Shown here in pieces: positions 1 to 6,602 of a stretch of 9,927 nucleotides of DNA. Position 1 is the stretch's first letter. The number at the start of each line of letters is the position of its first letter. A program made the translations under genes and the position numbers. Source of the DNA: an uncultured Ruaniaceae bacterium (GTDB taxonomy: Bacteria; Actinomycetota; Actinomycetes; Actinomycetales; Beutenbergiaceae); assembly GCA_947251855.1 (NCBI GenBank), contig CAMXUZ010000179.1, forward strand, positions 1-9,927, in the 5' to 3' direction. The notes below the pieces were generated by a model. That model was not told the DNA's origin, did no database searches, and saw nothing but the letters and a program-made list of their open reading frames with translations.

Positions 1-406
1 CGTCCTTGATGCGCCGTTGCTCCTCGGTCAGTTCGATCCCCACCGACTCCAACCACTCGTTGCGCATCTCTTGGGCGGCGCGGCTGGGTTCGGCCTCGGG
101 GTCGAGGAGATTCAACACGGAGGTGTCACGGGTGGCGGTGCGCGCGAGGATCGTAGCGATCCCGTCGAGCCGTTTGAGCAGCTCGGTCCGGGCACCGCCG
201 GAGAGGGACTCGTCGTCGCGGATCCGGGATCGTTCGTCGCGTACCAACATCGCGATGACCTGAAAACGGGTCCGGTTGGTCGGCCCGAGCTTGCCGCGGG
301 ACGCGCGAGCTTCCACTTCGCGCACACGACGTGCGAGGAGTGGGATGAGGGGTGCTGCATCCGTGCGTCGACGGGAGGATACAGTCGTAGAGCCGTTTTT
401 CGGCAC
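1..406 (-). CDS. N-terminal part of an actinobacterial protein, possibly a DEAD/DEAH-box helicase (cut by window edge)
   Basis: The reading frame is open from a GTG at 404-406 on the minus strand to the left edge (135 codons). AGGAG sits five bases before the GTG, which decides the start. Residues 12-35 are basic, then come an Arg/Lys-rich helix (about 26-40), a helical stretch with alternating Arg and acidic residues (about 50-92) and an acidic region (about 101-135). GC-rich third positions and the good ribosome site support real coding. The pattern SRRRTDAAPL followed by a KLGPTNRTRFQVIAMLVRDE-type segment resembles, from memory, the N-terminus of a conserved actinobacterial family annotated as DEAD/DEAH-box helicase. 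No ATPase motif lies in the visible part, so this identity is weak. It lies downstream of the tRNA cluster on the same strand, 130 bases away, so it may receive read-through. Confidence 0.75.
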   Translation of the reverse strand, partial: MPKNGSTTVSSRRRTDAAPLIPLLARRVREVEARASRGKLGPTNRTRFQVIAMLVRDERSRIRDDESLSGGARTELLKRLDGIATILARTATRDTSVLNLLDPEAEPSRAAQEMRNEWLESVGIELTEEQRRIKD

Positions 407-536
407 CGAGACTCCTGAAACCAAAGGCGTGCCACTGAGGCGTGAACTATCCACATTGCGTGGTGGCCTGCGGCGAGAACATAGAAGAATAGCTCGCATG
501 CATCCTCGGCCAGGGATACCCGGGCCGATTGCAATG

Positions 537-611
537 TGGTGGGCGATACTGGGTTCGAACCAGTGACCTCTTCCGTGTCAAGGAAGCGCGCTACCGCTGC
601 GCCAATCGCCC
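537..611 (-). tRNA. tRNA-Val (anticodon GAC)
   Basis: The reverse complement folds as a cloverleaf. The acceptor stem is GGGCGAT paired with ATCGCCC, the anticodon stem CTTCC/GGAAG encloses loop TTGACAC with anticodon GAC, and the T arm carries GGTTCGAACC. Discriminator A is at 540. The gene encodes its own CCA end at 539-537, unlike the other three tRNA genes here. It is the last tRNA of the cluster, with its 5' end at 611, only one base after the Cys tRNA discriminator. Confidence 0.97.
538..570 (-). repeat. 33-bp inverted repeat, copy 1 (3' part of tRNA-Val GAC)
   Basis: The reverse complement of 538-570 is identical to 2927-2959. It covers the variable region, T arm, 3' acceptor strand, discriminator and the first two bases of CCA. 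The copies are in opposite orientation around tRNA-Cys, tRNA-Gly and pabBC. Confidence 0.9.
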
Positions 612-612
612 G

Positions 613-683
613 AGGTGGGTACGGGATTCGAACCCGTGTATACGGCTTTGCAGGCCGCTGCCTCGCCTCTCGGCCAACCCACC
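613..683 (-). tRNA. tRNA-Cys (anticodon GCA)
   Basis: The reverse complement has acceptor stem GGTGGGT/ACCCACC, anticodon loop CTGCAAA with anticodon GCA, a T arm with GGGTTCGAATCCC, and discriminator U at 613, as expected for Cys tRNA. CCA is not encoded. It is the middle tRNA of the Gly-Cys-Val cluster. Confidence 0.97.
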
Positions 684-730
684 GCGCGTTAGACATCTGA
701 CCCGGTTGGTAGGTGTGGGCCAAGACTCCG

Positions 731-803
731 AGCGGATGACGGGACTCGAACCCGCGACCCTCACCTTGGCAAGGTGATGCTCTACCAACTGAGCCACATC
801 CGC
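731..803 (-). tRNA. tRNA-Gly (anticodon GCC)
   Basis: The reverse complement has acceptor stem GCGGATG/CATCCGC, anticodon stem TCACC/GGTGA around loop TTGCCAA (anticodon GCC), and T arm GCGGGTTCGAGTCCCGT. The discriminator is U at 731 and CCA is not encoded. It is the first tRNA of the cluster and follows the predicted promoter at 833-862. Confidence 0.97.
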
Positions 804-832
804 TTGTCACCCTGTTTGGGTGAACGCTTAGA

Positions 833-862
833 AGATTAACCCAAAAAATTTGCTTCGTCCAA
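833..862 (-). promoter_or_regulatory. Predicted promoter of the tRNA Gly-Cys-Val cluster
   Basis: On the minus strand, TTGGAC (857-862) and TAATCT (833-838) are separated by 18 bases and resemble vegetative -35 and -10 hexamers. Transcription would begin near 826, about 23 bases before tRNA-Gly. The leader contains a small hairpin, CACCC/GGGTG, at 808-822. This is called by pattern and position only. Confidence 0.5.
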
Positions 863-911
863 CTTGGGCGCGGCTCAGGACGATTTTCCGCGCCAGGACT
901 AGGCTCGAAGC

Positions 912-2000
912 GTGTTTGAGTCGAGGATCGGCGCTGCGCCGGGCTCCCCAGCCCCGGGGGAGTTCCAGTTCGGTGGCCGGGGTGGGCGCGGTGTGCGCCG
1001 CTACGCGGATCTGCGGGAGAATGCGGAGATTCTCGGCGAAGGTACGTGGGCCGTCGTCGCCGAGTTCGATGGTCCGTGGCACGCTTGGCAAGTGGCGGAA
1101 GCGTACGAGTGTGACGATAAATACACGCCTGTGATTCCCGTCACCGCACTGCCGGAAAGTTGGTGGCCCGCCCCGGCGCCCCAGTGGCATTCGACCCTCA
1201 CCCGGACCGAATACACCGCTCGCGTACGGCGCATCCAGGGGCTCATCGCCGAGGGCCGGATCTCCCAGATGAACCTGTGCCGCGTCCTGTCCACCCCCAC
1301 CCCCGAACCGCCACCCGCCAAACAAGTCCACCACCAGATCGCCCTCGCGCACCCCGCTCCATACGGGGGCTGGTTCGACTTTCCCGCGGCCACCGGACCG
1401 AAAACCTGGATCGCCGCCGCCTCCCCCGAACTCGCTTTCCGGGTGCGCCGCGGCGCGCTGAGCTTCACCCCGATCAAGGGCACCGCCCCACGCGCCGAGG
1501 AGCTTCGAGTCAAGGACTACGCGGAGAGCCGCCTCGTCGCCCGCGCCCTGGCCGATCACATCAAAGGTGCCTGCCCCGAGCCCGCCGTTTCTCCCGGCGA
1601 GGTCGAGGCGCACCCGGGGCTGGTCCAACTCGTCGCCAGGGTGGAGGGGAGATTGCGCCGCGACCCGGCAGGAGATCCCGGCCAATGGGTGAACCTCCTG
1701 CCGCTGCTGCTTCCACCGATGTCCGTCGCCGGGGTGCCGATCCAACCGGCGTTAACGGAGATCGCCGCGCTGGAGCCGGTTCCGCGCGGTCCCTACTGCG
1801 GAGCGATCGGCTGGATCGACGTCGACGCCGGAGAGGCGTGCTTCGCGGCGATGATCCGCTCCTTCTGGTGGCGAGAGGGGCACCTGAGATTCGGAACCGG
1901 AGCGGGCATCACCGCCGATTCTGACCCGCTCGCGGAGTGGGCGGAGACGGAGCTCAAAGCAAGCCGCCTGTTGAACATCGTTACCGGAGGTGCGTGGTGA
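912..2000 (+). CDS. pabB: PabB-like chorismate-binding enzyme (aminodeoxychorismate synthase component I), divergent
   Basis: The likely role is the amination of chorismate to 4-amino-4-deoxychorismate for folate synthesis, in the cytoplasm and with a separate glutaminase subunit that is not seen here. The protein has 362 residues, shorter than usual PabB or TrpE because the N-terminal domain is reduced. Visible family motifs are SPEL (171-174), TPIKGTAPR (186-194), whose Lys189 matches the lysine that marks PabB rather than TrpE, RGPYCGAIGWID (292-303), and GTGAGI (328-333) followed by Glu342, Glu345 and Lys349, the conserved C-terminal acidic/lysine pattern. Several usual residues are changed: SVTGAPK is SVAGVPI (271-277), the VMIVDLxRND stretch is replaced near 207-216, and the His of the VxHLVS motif is Gln239. 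GTG 912 is the first possible start because an in-frame TAG lies at 900-902. Its ribosome site is weak, and GTG 993 is an alternative. The gene overlaps pabC by three bases. Other chorismate-using enzymes are possible. Confidence 0.85.
   Translation: MFESRIGAAPGSPAPGEFQFGGRGGRGVRRYADLRENAEILGEGTWAVVAEFDGPWHAWQVAEAYECDDKYTPVIPVTALPESWWPAPAPQWHSTLTRTEYTARVRRIQGLIAEGRISQMNLCRVLSTPTPEPPPAKQVHHQIALAHPAPYGGWFDFPAATGPKTWIAAASPELAFRVRRGALSFTPIKGTAPRAEELRVKDYAESRLVARALADHIKGACPEPAVSPGEVEAHPGLVQLVARVEGRLRRDPAGDPGQWVNLLPLLLPPMSVAGVPIQPALTEIAALEPVPRGPYCGAIGWIDVDAGEACFAAMIRSFWWREGHLRFGTGAGITADSDPLAEWAETELKASRLLNIVTGGAW
1986..1990 (+). promoter_or_regulatory. Ribosome binding site fixing the pabC start
   Basis: GGAGG lies six bases before GTG 1997, inside the end of pabB. 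It selects this start over the in-frame upstream start at 1937, which would lie deep inside pabB. Confidence 0.75.
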
Positions 2001-2812
2001 GCGTGGCCCCCGGGCAACCGATCGCGGTGTGGTGCGATGGCGATCTCCGGTCGCCGCGCTCGCCCGATCCCGGCCTACTCAGCGGCATGGGCGTGTTCGA
2101 AACGCTCCTCGTCACCGCAGGCACAGCCTTCGCCCCCACCCGCCACCTGCGCCGCCTTCAAAAAGGGGCCGCCCGGATGCACCTGCCGATTCCCCGCTCC
2201 GAGACCCTCCACGCCGCGGTCGATTCGCTGACGGCGCAGTGCCGAGGCGTGCAGTTCGCGCGGCTCCGGCTCACCTGGACCCCCGGCCCCAGCGGCGCCG
2301 GATGCCTGCTCGGCACCGTCGCCGCGTTCACGCCGCAGGAACGCGTGCGAGCCGTCCGCTCGCCCTACCGCCGCAACGAGTATTCCGCGCTGACCGGGGT
2401 GAAGAGCACCTCATACGCAGAGAATCTCCTCGCGCTGCGGCACGCTCAGAGCCTCGGGGCCGATGAAGCGATCCTTGCCAACAGCCGCGGCGACCTCTGC
2501 GAAGGGGCAACGAGCAACGTCTTCATCGAGCAGAGGGGGGAACTTCTTACGCCCCCACTCTCTAGCGGTTGTTTACCCGGCGTCACCCGGGCGTTGGCGC
2601 TGGAATGGGGGCGGGAAGCGGGCCTTCCCATCCGAGCCACCGGTCTTCCCATTTCTGTGATGAACACCACGGAGGCGGCCGCCGTGACCTCGGCCCTCAA
2701 AGGTGTGGTGGCGCTGACAGCGATCGACGGCCGACCCCTGAAACTCGGCCCATTAACACGGGAACTCGCAGCTGAGTTCCGCCGGCGGCGCAGAAGAACC
2801 CGCGACCCGTGA
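1997..2812 (+). CDS. pabC: Class IV aminotransferase fold protein, probable aminodeoxychorismate lyase (PabC)
   Basis: This PLP enzyme would convert aminodeoxychorismate to p-aminobenzoate and pyruvate. The protein has 271 residues, a normal family length. It shows GVFETLLV (32-39), the FAPTRHLRRL substrate-side motif (45-54), the PLP lysine in GVKSTSYAENLLALR (Lys136), the GADEAILANSRGDLCEGATSN block (from 154, with Glu169), and GCLPGVTR (191-198). The C-terminus is a basic run of arginines. The start codon GTG overlaps the pabB stop (GTGA), giving translational coupling and supporting the shared pathway. D-amino acid and branched-chain aminotransferases share this fold, but the neighbour favours PabC. 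All key PLP motifs look intact, in contrast to the altered pabB. Confidence 0.88.
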   Translation: MSVAPGQPIAVWCDGDLRSPRSPDPGLLSGMGVFETLLVTAGTAFAPTRHLRRLQKGAARMHLPIPRSETLHAAVDSLTAQCRGVQFARLRLTWTPGPSGAGCLLGTVAAFTPQERVRAVRSPYRRNEYSALTGVKSTSYAENLLALRHAQSLGADEAILANSRGDLCEGATSNVFIEQRGELLTPPLSSGCLPGVTRALALEWGREAGLPIRATGLPISVMNTTEAAAVTSALKGVVALTAIDGRPLKLGPLTRELAAEFRRRRRRTRDP

Positions 2813-2844
2813 GGTTGCCTCGAACGACGCCCGGTGCCGCGGCG

Positions 2845-2875
2845 TTGCCACGGAGTGATCCGCGACTGTTATCAT
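2845..2875 (+). promoter_or_regulatory. Predicted promoter of tRNA-Val(CAC)
   Basis: TTGCCA (2845-2850) and TATCAT (2870-2875) resemble -35 and -10 hexamers, with a slightly long 19-base spacer. Initiation near 2882 would leave only a few leader bases before the tRNA at 2886. It lies between the pabC stop and the tRNA. Confidence 0.5.
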
Positions 2876-2885
2876 CGACCTAGCC

Positions 2886-2957
2886 GGGCGATTGGCTCAG
2901 CGGTAGAGCGCCTCGTTCACACCGAGGAGGTCACTGGTTCGAACCCAGTATCGCCCA
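2886..2957 (+). tRNA. tRNA-Val (anticodon CAC)
   Basis: The cloverleaf has acceptor stem GGGCGAT/ATCGCCC, anticodon stem CCTCG/CGAGG enclosing loop TTCACAC (anticodon CAC), a T arm with GGTTCGAACC, and discriminator A at 2957. The next bases are CCC, so CCA is not encoded, differing by one base from the other Val tRNA. The 3' part is identical to tRNA-Val(GAC). Confidence 0.97.
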
Positions 2958-2959
2958 CC
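2927..2959 (+). repeat. 33-bp inverted repeat, copy 2 (3' part of tRNA-Val CAC)
   Basis: This is identical to the reverse complement of 538-570. The match ends at 2960, where this copy has C instead of the A that completes CCA in the other gene. The D-arm halves are also similar but carry scattered differences. Confidence 0.9.
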
Positions 2960-2970
2960 CAAGTTGTTCC

Positions 2971-2982
2971 CACGCATGCGTG
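2971..2982. repeat. Perfect 12-base palindrome
   Basis: CACGCATGCGTG is exactly self-complementary and lies 14 bases after the tRNA-Val(CAC) discriminator. It has no loop or U tract, so it is not an intrinsic terminator. A dimeric protein-binding site is possible, but so is chance. Confidence 0.5.
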
Positions 2983-3388
2983 CATGGCTAAGCGGCCACC
3001 GGCTCGGCCGAAGGGGCGAGCGCTGATCGTGATGAACGCGCTGCAGGAGAAGCGAGGCTCGCATCCGCGCTCTTGGCATCTGCGCATCTGACCTACGCTG
3101 ACTACTCTGCAGGGGCCTGCCTTTCCTCCACGGACGTTCGCGGATCGAGTCCATGGATGACGCAGCGTCACTTCTTTCCAGTTACTGGGAGGGGATGCGA
3201 TCGGAGACCTTGAACCTGAGCGGTACCCGTGTGCGCACCTACGTGCGGGCGGCCATAGATTCGTGGAGATCGCAGATGGCGCGGATTGGCTGCGCACCGG
3301 GCCCTGACGGCCGGGGCCGCACCCGAAGGTATGGCGTTTCACAGCTCGCGCTCGCGCATCGCGGATGATCTCCCGATCGTAGGAACAG

Positions 3389-3394
3389 TAAGAT
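3389..3394 (+). promoter_or_regulatory. Possible -10 element for the thrS operon
   Basis: TAAGAT matches the key positions of a -10 hexamer and would start transcription near 3401, about 45 bases before the thrS GTG. No convincing -35 is visible at the usual distance, so this is a weak call. Confidence 0.25.
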
Positions 3395-3434
3395 GGAAGA
3401 TCGGCATTGCTTGCCGTGTCCATCCCACTACTTT

Positions 3435-3439
3435 AGGAG
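3435..3439 (+). promoter_or_regulatory. Ribosome binding site fixing the thrS start
   Basis: AGGAG lies seven bases before GTG 3447. It favours this start over the in-frame ATG at 3393, whose 18-residue extension is Cys/His-rich and unlike ThrRS N-termini. Confidence 0.7.
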
Positions 3440-3446
3440 TGCCCTC

Positions 3447-5441
3447 GTGCCTATCGCTCTCACCATCAACGGTTCCCCCGTCGACCATGGTGAAGGGACG
3501 ACGGGCACGGACCTGTTCAAGGACGACCGCGACATCGTTGCGATGCGGGTCGGCGGGGAACTCAAGGATCTGTTCGTCGAGCTCCGCGACGGCGATGTGG
3601 TCGAGCCTGTGCGGATCGACTCTCCCGACGGGTTGGAGATCCTGCGCCACTCCTGCGCCCACGTGCTCGCCCAGGCGGTGCAGCAGATCAACCCGGATGC
3701 GAAACTCGGGATCGGCCCGCCGATCGCGGATGGGTTCTACTACGACTTCGACGTCGCCGACCCCTTCACCCCGGAAGACCTCAAAGCGATCGAGAAGCGC
3801 ATGGGGCGCATCATCAAGGAAGGGCAAACCTTCCAGCGCCGAGTGGTGAGCGAGGAGGGGGCACAGGCCGAGCTCTCCGGCGAACCCTACAAGCTCGAAC
3901 TCATTGGTCTGAAAGGTAATGCCGCAGACACCGAAGGGGCCTCCGTCGAAGTAGGGGGCGGAGAACTGACGATCTATGACAACGTGCGCCGGGGTGGGGA
4001 CGTGGCGTGGAAGGACCTGTGCCGCGGCCCGCACCTGCCCTCCACCCGGCTCATCGGCAACGGCTTCTCACTCATGCGCAGCGCCGCCGCCTACTGGCGT
4101 GGGAGCGAGAAGAATCCCCAGCTCCAGCGCATCTACGGGACCGCCTGGCCCTCCAAGGCCGAACTCACCGCCTACAAGGAGCGGCTCGCCGAGGCGGAGC
4201 GCCGTGACCACCGCCGGCTGGGCGCAGAGCTCGACCTGTTCTCTTTCCCCGAGGAGATCGGCTCCGGCCTGCCCGTCTTCCACCCCAAGGGCGGGATCGT
4301 GCGGACCGTGATGGAGGAGTATTCCCGCAAGCGTCACATCGAGGCGGGGTACCAGTTCGTCAACACCCCCCACATCACCAAGAGCACCCTGTTCGAAACC
4401 TCGGGGCACTTGGACTGGTACGCCGAGGGCATGTATCCGCCCATGCACCTGGATGAGGAGCGCGACGCGGACGGCAACGTCCGCCGTCAGGGCCAGGATT
4501 ACTACCTCAAGCCGATGAACTGCCCGATGCACATCCTCATCTACCGGTCCTCGGGGCGTTCCTACCGCGAACTCCCGCTGCGGATGTTCGAATTCGGCAC
4601 CGTCTACCGGTACGAGAAGTCCGGGGTCGTGCACGGCCTCACCCGGGCCCGCGGGTTCACCCAGGACGACGCGCACATCTTCGCCACCCGGGAGCAGATG
4701 AAGGAGGAGATCGCCGGAGCGCTGCAGTTCGTGCTCGACCTGCTCAAAGACTACGGCCTCGACGACTTCTACCTGGAGATCTCCTCCAAGGACCCGGAGA
4801 AGTTCGTCGGCAGTGATGAACTCTGGGAAGAGTCCACCGACACCCTTCGCGCGGTGGCTGAGGAATCCGGCTTGGAACTCGTGGAGGATCCGGGCGGGGC
4901 GGCGTTCTACGGCCCGAAGATCTCCGTGCAGGCCCGAGATGCGATCGGGCGCACCTGGCAGATGTCGACGGTCCAGCTCGACCTCAACCTCCCGGAGCTG
5001 TTCGACCTGGAGTACCAGGCGGCCGACGGGGAACGCAAACGCCCGGTGATGATCCACCGCGCCCTGTTCGGTTCGATCGAGCGGTTCTTCGGGGTGCTCG
5101 TGGAGCACTATGCCGGGGCTTTCCCGCCGTGGCTCGCACCGGTGCAAGTCACCTGCGTGCCCGTCGCGGACGTGTTCAACGACTACCTGTTCGACGTCGC
5201 CGAGAGGCTCAAGGCCCACGGCGTGCGGGTCGAGGTGGATACCTCCGATGACCGGTTCAACAAGAAGATCCGCACCGCCACGAAATCCAAGGTGCCCTTC
5301 ACGCTCATCGCGGGCGGGGAGGACGCCGAAGCCGGGGCCGTCTCCTTCCGATACCGCAACGGCGAGCAACGCAACGGGGTGCCCGTCGAGGAAGCGATCG
5401 AGATCATCACCGCTGCGATCAACACCAGGGCCCAAGTGTGA
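3447..5441 (+). CDS. thrS: Threonine-tRNA ligase (ThrRS)
   Basis: It charges tRNA-Thr with threonine in the cytoplasm. The start at GTG 3447 gives 664 residues, normal for full-length bacterial ThrRS. Domains in order are the TGS domain (about 1-60), the editing domain with H68xxxH72 and C192RGPH196, the class II catalytic core (about 255-555) and the C-terminal anticodon-binding domain (about 562-660). The zinc ligands are visible as Cys359 in MNCPMH, His410 in DDAH and His537 in IHRA. The motif 2 region [13 protein letters not shown] (381-393) and motif 3 near GSIERFFG (542-549) are present. Both active and editing sites look intact. Its stop overlaps the start of the HIT gene, making thrS the first gene of a coupled operon. 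Synthetases of this class can make Ap4A, which fits the neighbour. Confidence 0.98.
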   Translation: MPIALTINGSPVDHGEGTTGTDLFKDDRDIVAMRVGGELKDLFVELRDGDVVEPVRIDSPDGLEILRHSCAHVLAQAVQQINPDAKLGIGPPIADGFYYDFDVADPFTPEDLKAIEKRMGRIIKEGQTFQRRVVSEEGAQAELSGEPYKLELIGLKGNAADTEGASVEVGGGELTIYDNVRRGGDVAWKDLCRGPHLPSTRLIGNGFSLMRSAAAYWRGSEKNPQLQRIYGTAWPSKAELTAYKERLAEAERRDHRRLGAELDLFSFPEEIGSGLPVFHPKGGIVRTVMEEYSRKRHIEAGYQFVNTPHITKSTLFETSGHLDWYAEGMYPPMHLDEERDADGNVRRQGQDYYLKPMNCPMHILIYRSSGRSYRELPLRMFEFGTVYRYEKSGVVHGLTRARGFTQDDAHIFATREQMKEEIAGALQFVLDLLKDYGLDDFYLEISSKDPEKFVGSDELWEESTDTLRAVAEESGLELVEDPGGAAFYGPKISVQARDAIGRTWQMSTVQLDLNLPELFDLEYQAADGERKRPVMIHRALFGSIERFFGVLVEHYAGAFPPWLAPVQVTCVPVADVFNDYLFDVAERLKAHGVRVEVDTSDDRFNKKIRTATKSKVPFTLIAGGEDAEAGAVSFRYRNGEQRNGVPVEEAIEIITAAINTRAQV

Positions 5442-5989
5442 AGGACGAACCTGCGCAGAGCTTTCCCCGCGCGGAAGACTCCTACGACCGGCTCTGGACC
5501 CCGCATCGGATGGCCTACATCCACGGGGAGTCCAAGCCCGTATCGAACCGGTCCGCGGATTGCCCGTTCTGCGCGGCCCCGAGGCGCAGCGATGACGACG
5601 GCCTCATCGTCCACCGCGGGAAGACGTGTTACGTCGTCCTCAACCTGTACCCCTACAACCCGGGCCACCTGCTCGTGTGCCCGTACCGGCACGTCGCCGA
5701 TTTCACCGACCTCACGGACACCGAACGGCACGAATCGGCCGATCTCGTCGCCACGAGTATGCAGGTGCTTCGCGGCGCTAAAGGTCCGACGGGGTTCAAC
5801 CTGGGAATGAACCAGGGCGCGGGGGCAGGCGCCGGGGTCGCTGCGCATGCCCACCAGCACGTCGTGCCCCGCTGGGACGGGGACGCGAACTTCCTTCCGA
5901 TCATCGGCCAGACCAAAGCGCTGCCCGAGCTGCTCGCGACCACCCGCGAAGAGCTCGCCTCGGAATGGGAAACGAATGGTTCTCGGTAG
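5438..5989 (+). CDS. HIT-family protein, probable Ap4A phosphorylase/hydrolase
   Basis: The protein has 183 residues. The histidine triad is H137-A-H139-Q-H141 followed by VVPRW, the signature of nucleotidyl hydrolases and transferases of the HIT superfamily. C42 and C45 in CPFC form the cysteine pair often seen in zinc-binding members. [17 protein letters not shown] (69-85) and the NQGAGAGAG segment (125-133) are typical HIT core stretches. It starts at GTG 5438, overlapping the thrS stop by four bases. By family and position it resembles Rv2613c of Mycobacterium tuberculosis, which as I recall is an Ap4A phosphorylase. I infer that it removes Ap4A made by synthetases. The phosphorolytic or hydrolytic mechanism cannot be told from the sequence. 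Confidence 0.92.
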   Translation: MKDEPAQSFPRAEDSYDRLWTPHRMAYIHGESKPVSNRSADCPFCAAPRRSDDDGLIVHRGKTCYVVLNLYPYNPGHLLVCPYRHVADFTDLTDTERHESADLVATSMQVLRGAKGPTGFNLGMNQGAGAGAGVAAHAHQHVVPRWDGDANFLPIIGQTKALPELLATTREELASEWETNGSR

Positions 5990-6602
5990 CGGGGCCCGGG
6001 GTGTCCAACACACCCTGTTCACGCCGATCGCCCGCGCGTTCCTTCGGATCGGGCTCACCCCGAACGTCGTCACGATCATCGGAACGGCGGGGACGACGAT
6101 CACGGCACTGGTGCTGCTGCCCATGGGGCACCTCGTCGTGGGGTCATTGGTCCTCGGCGTGCTCGTGCTGACTGATTCGATCGACGGGATCATGGCGCGG
6201 GAGACGAAAACCTCGAGCACCTACGGCGCGTTCCTCGATTCCACGCTCGATCGGGTGAGCGACGCCGCCATTTTTTCCGGCGTGCTGCTGTGGTTCCTCT
6301 TCCAGTCCGACGGCGCGTGGCAACTCACCGGAATATTCACCACCCTGGCGTGTCTCATCTTCGGCGCGTTGGTCCCCTACGTGCGCGCGAAGGCGGAATC
6401 GGTCGGGGTGGATGCTTCGGTGGGCATCGCGGAACGGGCGGACCGGATCGTCGTCGTCCTCGTTGCGGCGCTCCTCACCGGGCTCGGCGTGCCCGCCCCG
6501 GTGATGGCGGTGCTCCTCGGGCTCCTCGCGGTTCTTTCCCTCGTGACGGTGCTTCAACGCATCCTCGCGACCCGGGCCGCGTTGAAGGGTACAGATGGGT
6601 GA
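5976..6602 (+). CDS. pgsA: CDP-alcohol phosphatidyltransferase, probable phosphatidylinositol phosphate synthase
   Basis: This membrane enzyme would join CDP-diacylglycerol with inositol phosphate, the first step to phosphatidylinositol and PIMs. The protein has 208 residues. The family signature is complete: Asp67, Asp70-Gly71, Ala74-Arg75, eight residues, Gly84, Asp88 and Asp92, giving the metal and CDP site. Hydrophobic membrane segments lie at about 30-50, 52-66, 97-110, 117-135, 158-172 and 174-193. The VPYVRAKAES segment (133-142) and GIAERADR (150-157) fit the actinobacterial inositol-lipid branch rather than phosphatidylglycerol phosphate synthase. It starts at ATG 5976, overlapping the HIT gene by 14 bases after a GGGAA-type ribosome site. 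The inositol-lipid assignment rests mainly on the patA and pimA neighbours. The symbol pgsA is the mycobacterial usage. Confidence 0.92.
   Translation: MVLGSGARGVQHTLFTPIARAFLRIGLTPNVVTIIGTAGTTITALVLLPMGHLVVGSLVLGVLVLTDSIDGIMARETKTSSTYGAFLDSTLDRVSDAAIFSGVLLWFLFQSDGAWQLTGIFTTLACLIFGALVPYVRAKAESVGVDASVGIAERADRIVVVLVAALLTGLGVPAPVMAVLLGLLAVLSLVTVLQRILATRAALKGTDG

Larger units (their letters stand above)
2960..3446 (+). other. Intergenic stretch before thrS with no supported gene
   Basis: Open frames here are short, or run antisense through the tRNA, and their translations have no recognisable domain. Visible elements are a perfect 12-base palindrome (2971-2982), a GC hairpin with arms CGGCC and GGCCG near 2993-3010, a small palindrome GCAGGGGCCTGC (3109-3120) followed by pyrimidines, and a TAAGAT -10-like hexamer at 3389-3394 about 50 bases before thrS with no good -35. 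It may be a long thrS leader or the eroded remains of a gene. The sequence does not decide between them. Confidence 0.6.

Noticed and set aside
112..810. Minus-strand open frame of 232 codons across the tRNA cluster
   Set aside because: It runs straight through three tRNA genes and is out of frame with the better-supported GTG-started gene ending the cluster. Its translation shows the typical artefact of translated tRNA sequence.
828..1745. Minus-strand open frame of 305 codons
   Set aside because: It is antisense to pabB and overlaps the tRNA promoter region. The translation is low in complexity and has no recognisable domain.
2813..2850. Possible hairpin after pabC
   Set aside because: The arms AACGACGCC and GGCGTT pair only imperfectly and there is no U tract, so a terminator is not supported.
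3109..3120. Possible terminator at the palindrome GCAGGGGCCTGC followed by CTTTCC
   Set aside because: The stem is short with almost no loop and there is no real U tract.
3216..3232. T-box-like sequence (GGGTACCGC on the minus strand)
   Set aside because: It lacks the full T-box core, lies on the strand opposite to thrS and has no specifier or terminator structure around it.
3153..3368. Small plus-strand frame of 71 codons before thrS
   Set aside because: No clear ribosome site, no family resemblance and poor codon pattern.
2917..3423. Minus-strand open frame of 168 codons upstream of thrS
   Set aside because: It reads into the antisense of tRNA-Val(CAC) and has no domain or credible ribosome site, so I treat the region as intergenic.
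2886..3446. Integrated element attached to tRNA-Val(CAC)
   Set aside because: No integrase, no direct repeat of the tRNA 3' end on the same strand and no foreign genes are present. The second tRNA 3' copy is inverted and part of a real tRNA.
4068..5435. Minus-strand open frame of 455 codons
   Set aside because: It is antisense to thrS, whose motifs are complete. Long antisense frames are common in GC-rich coding DNA.
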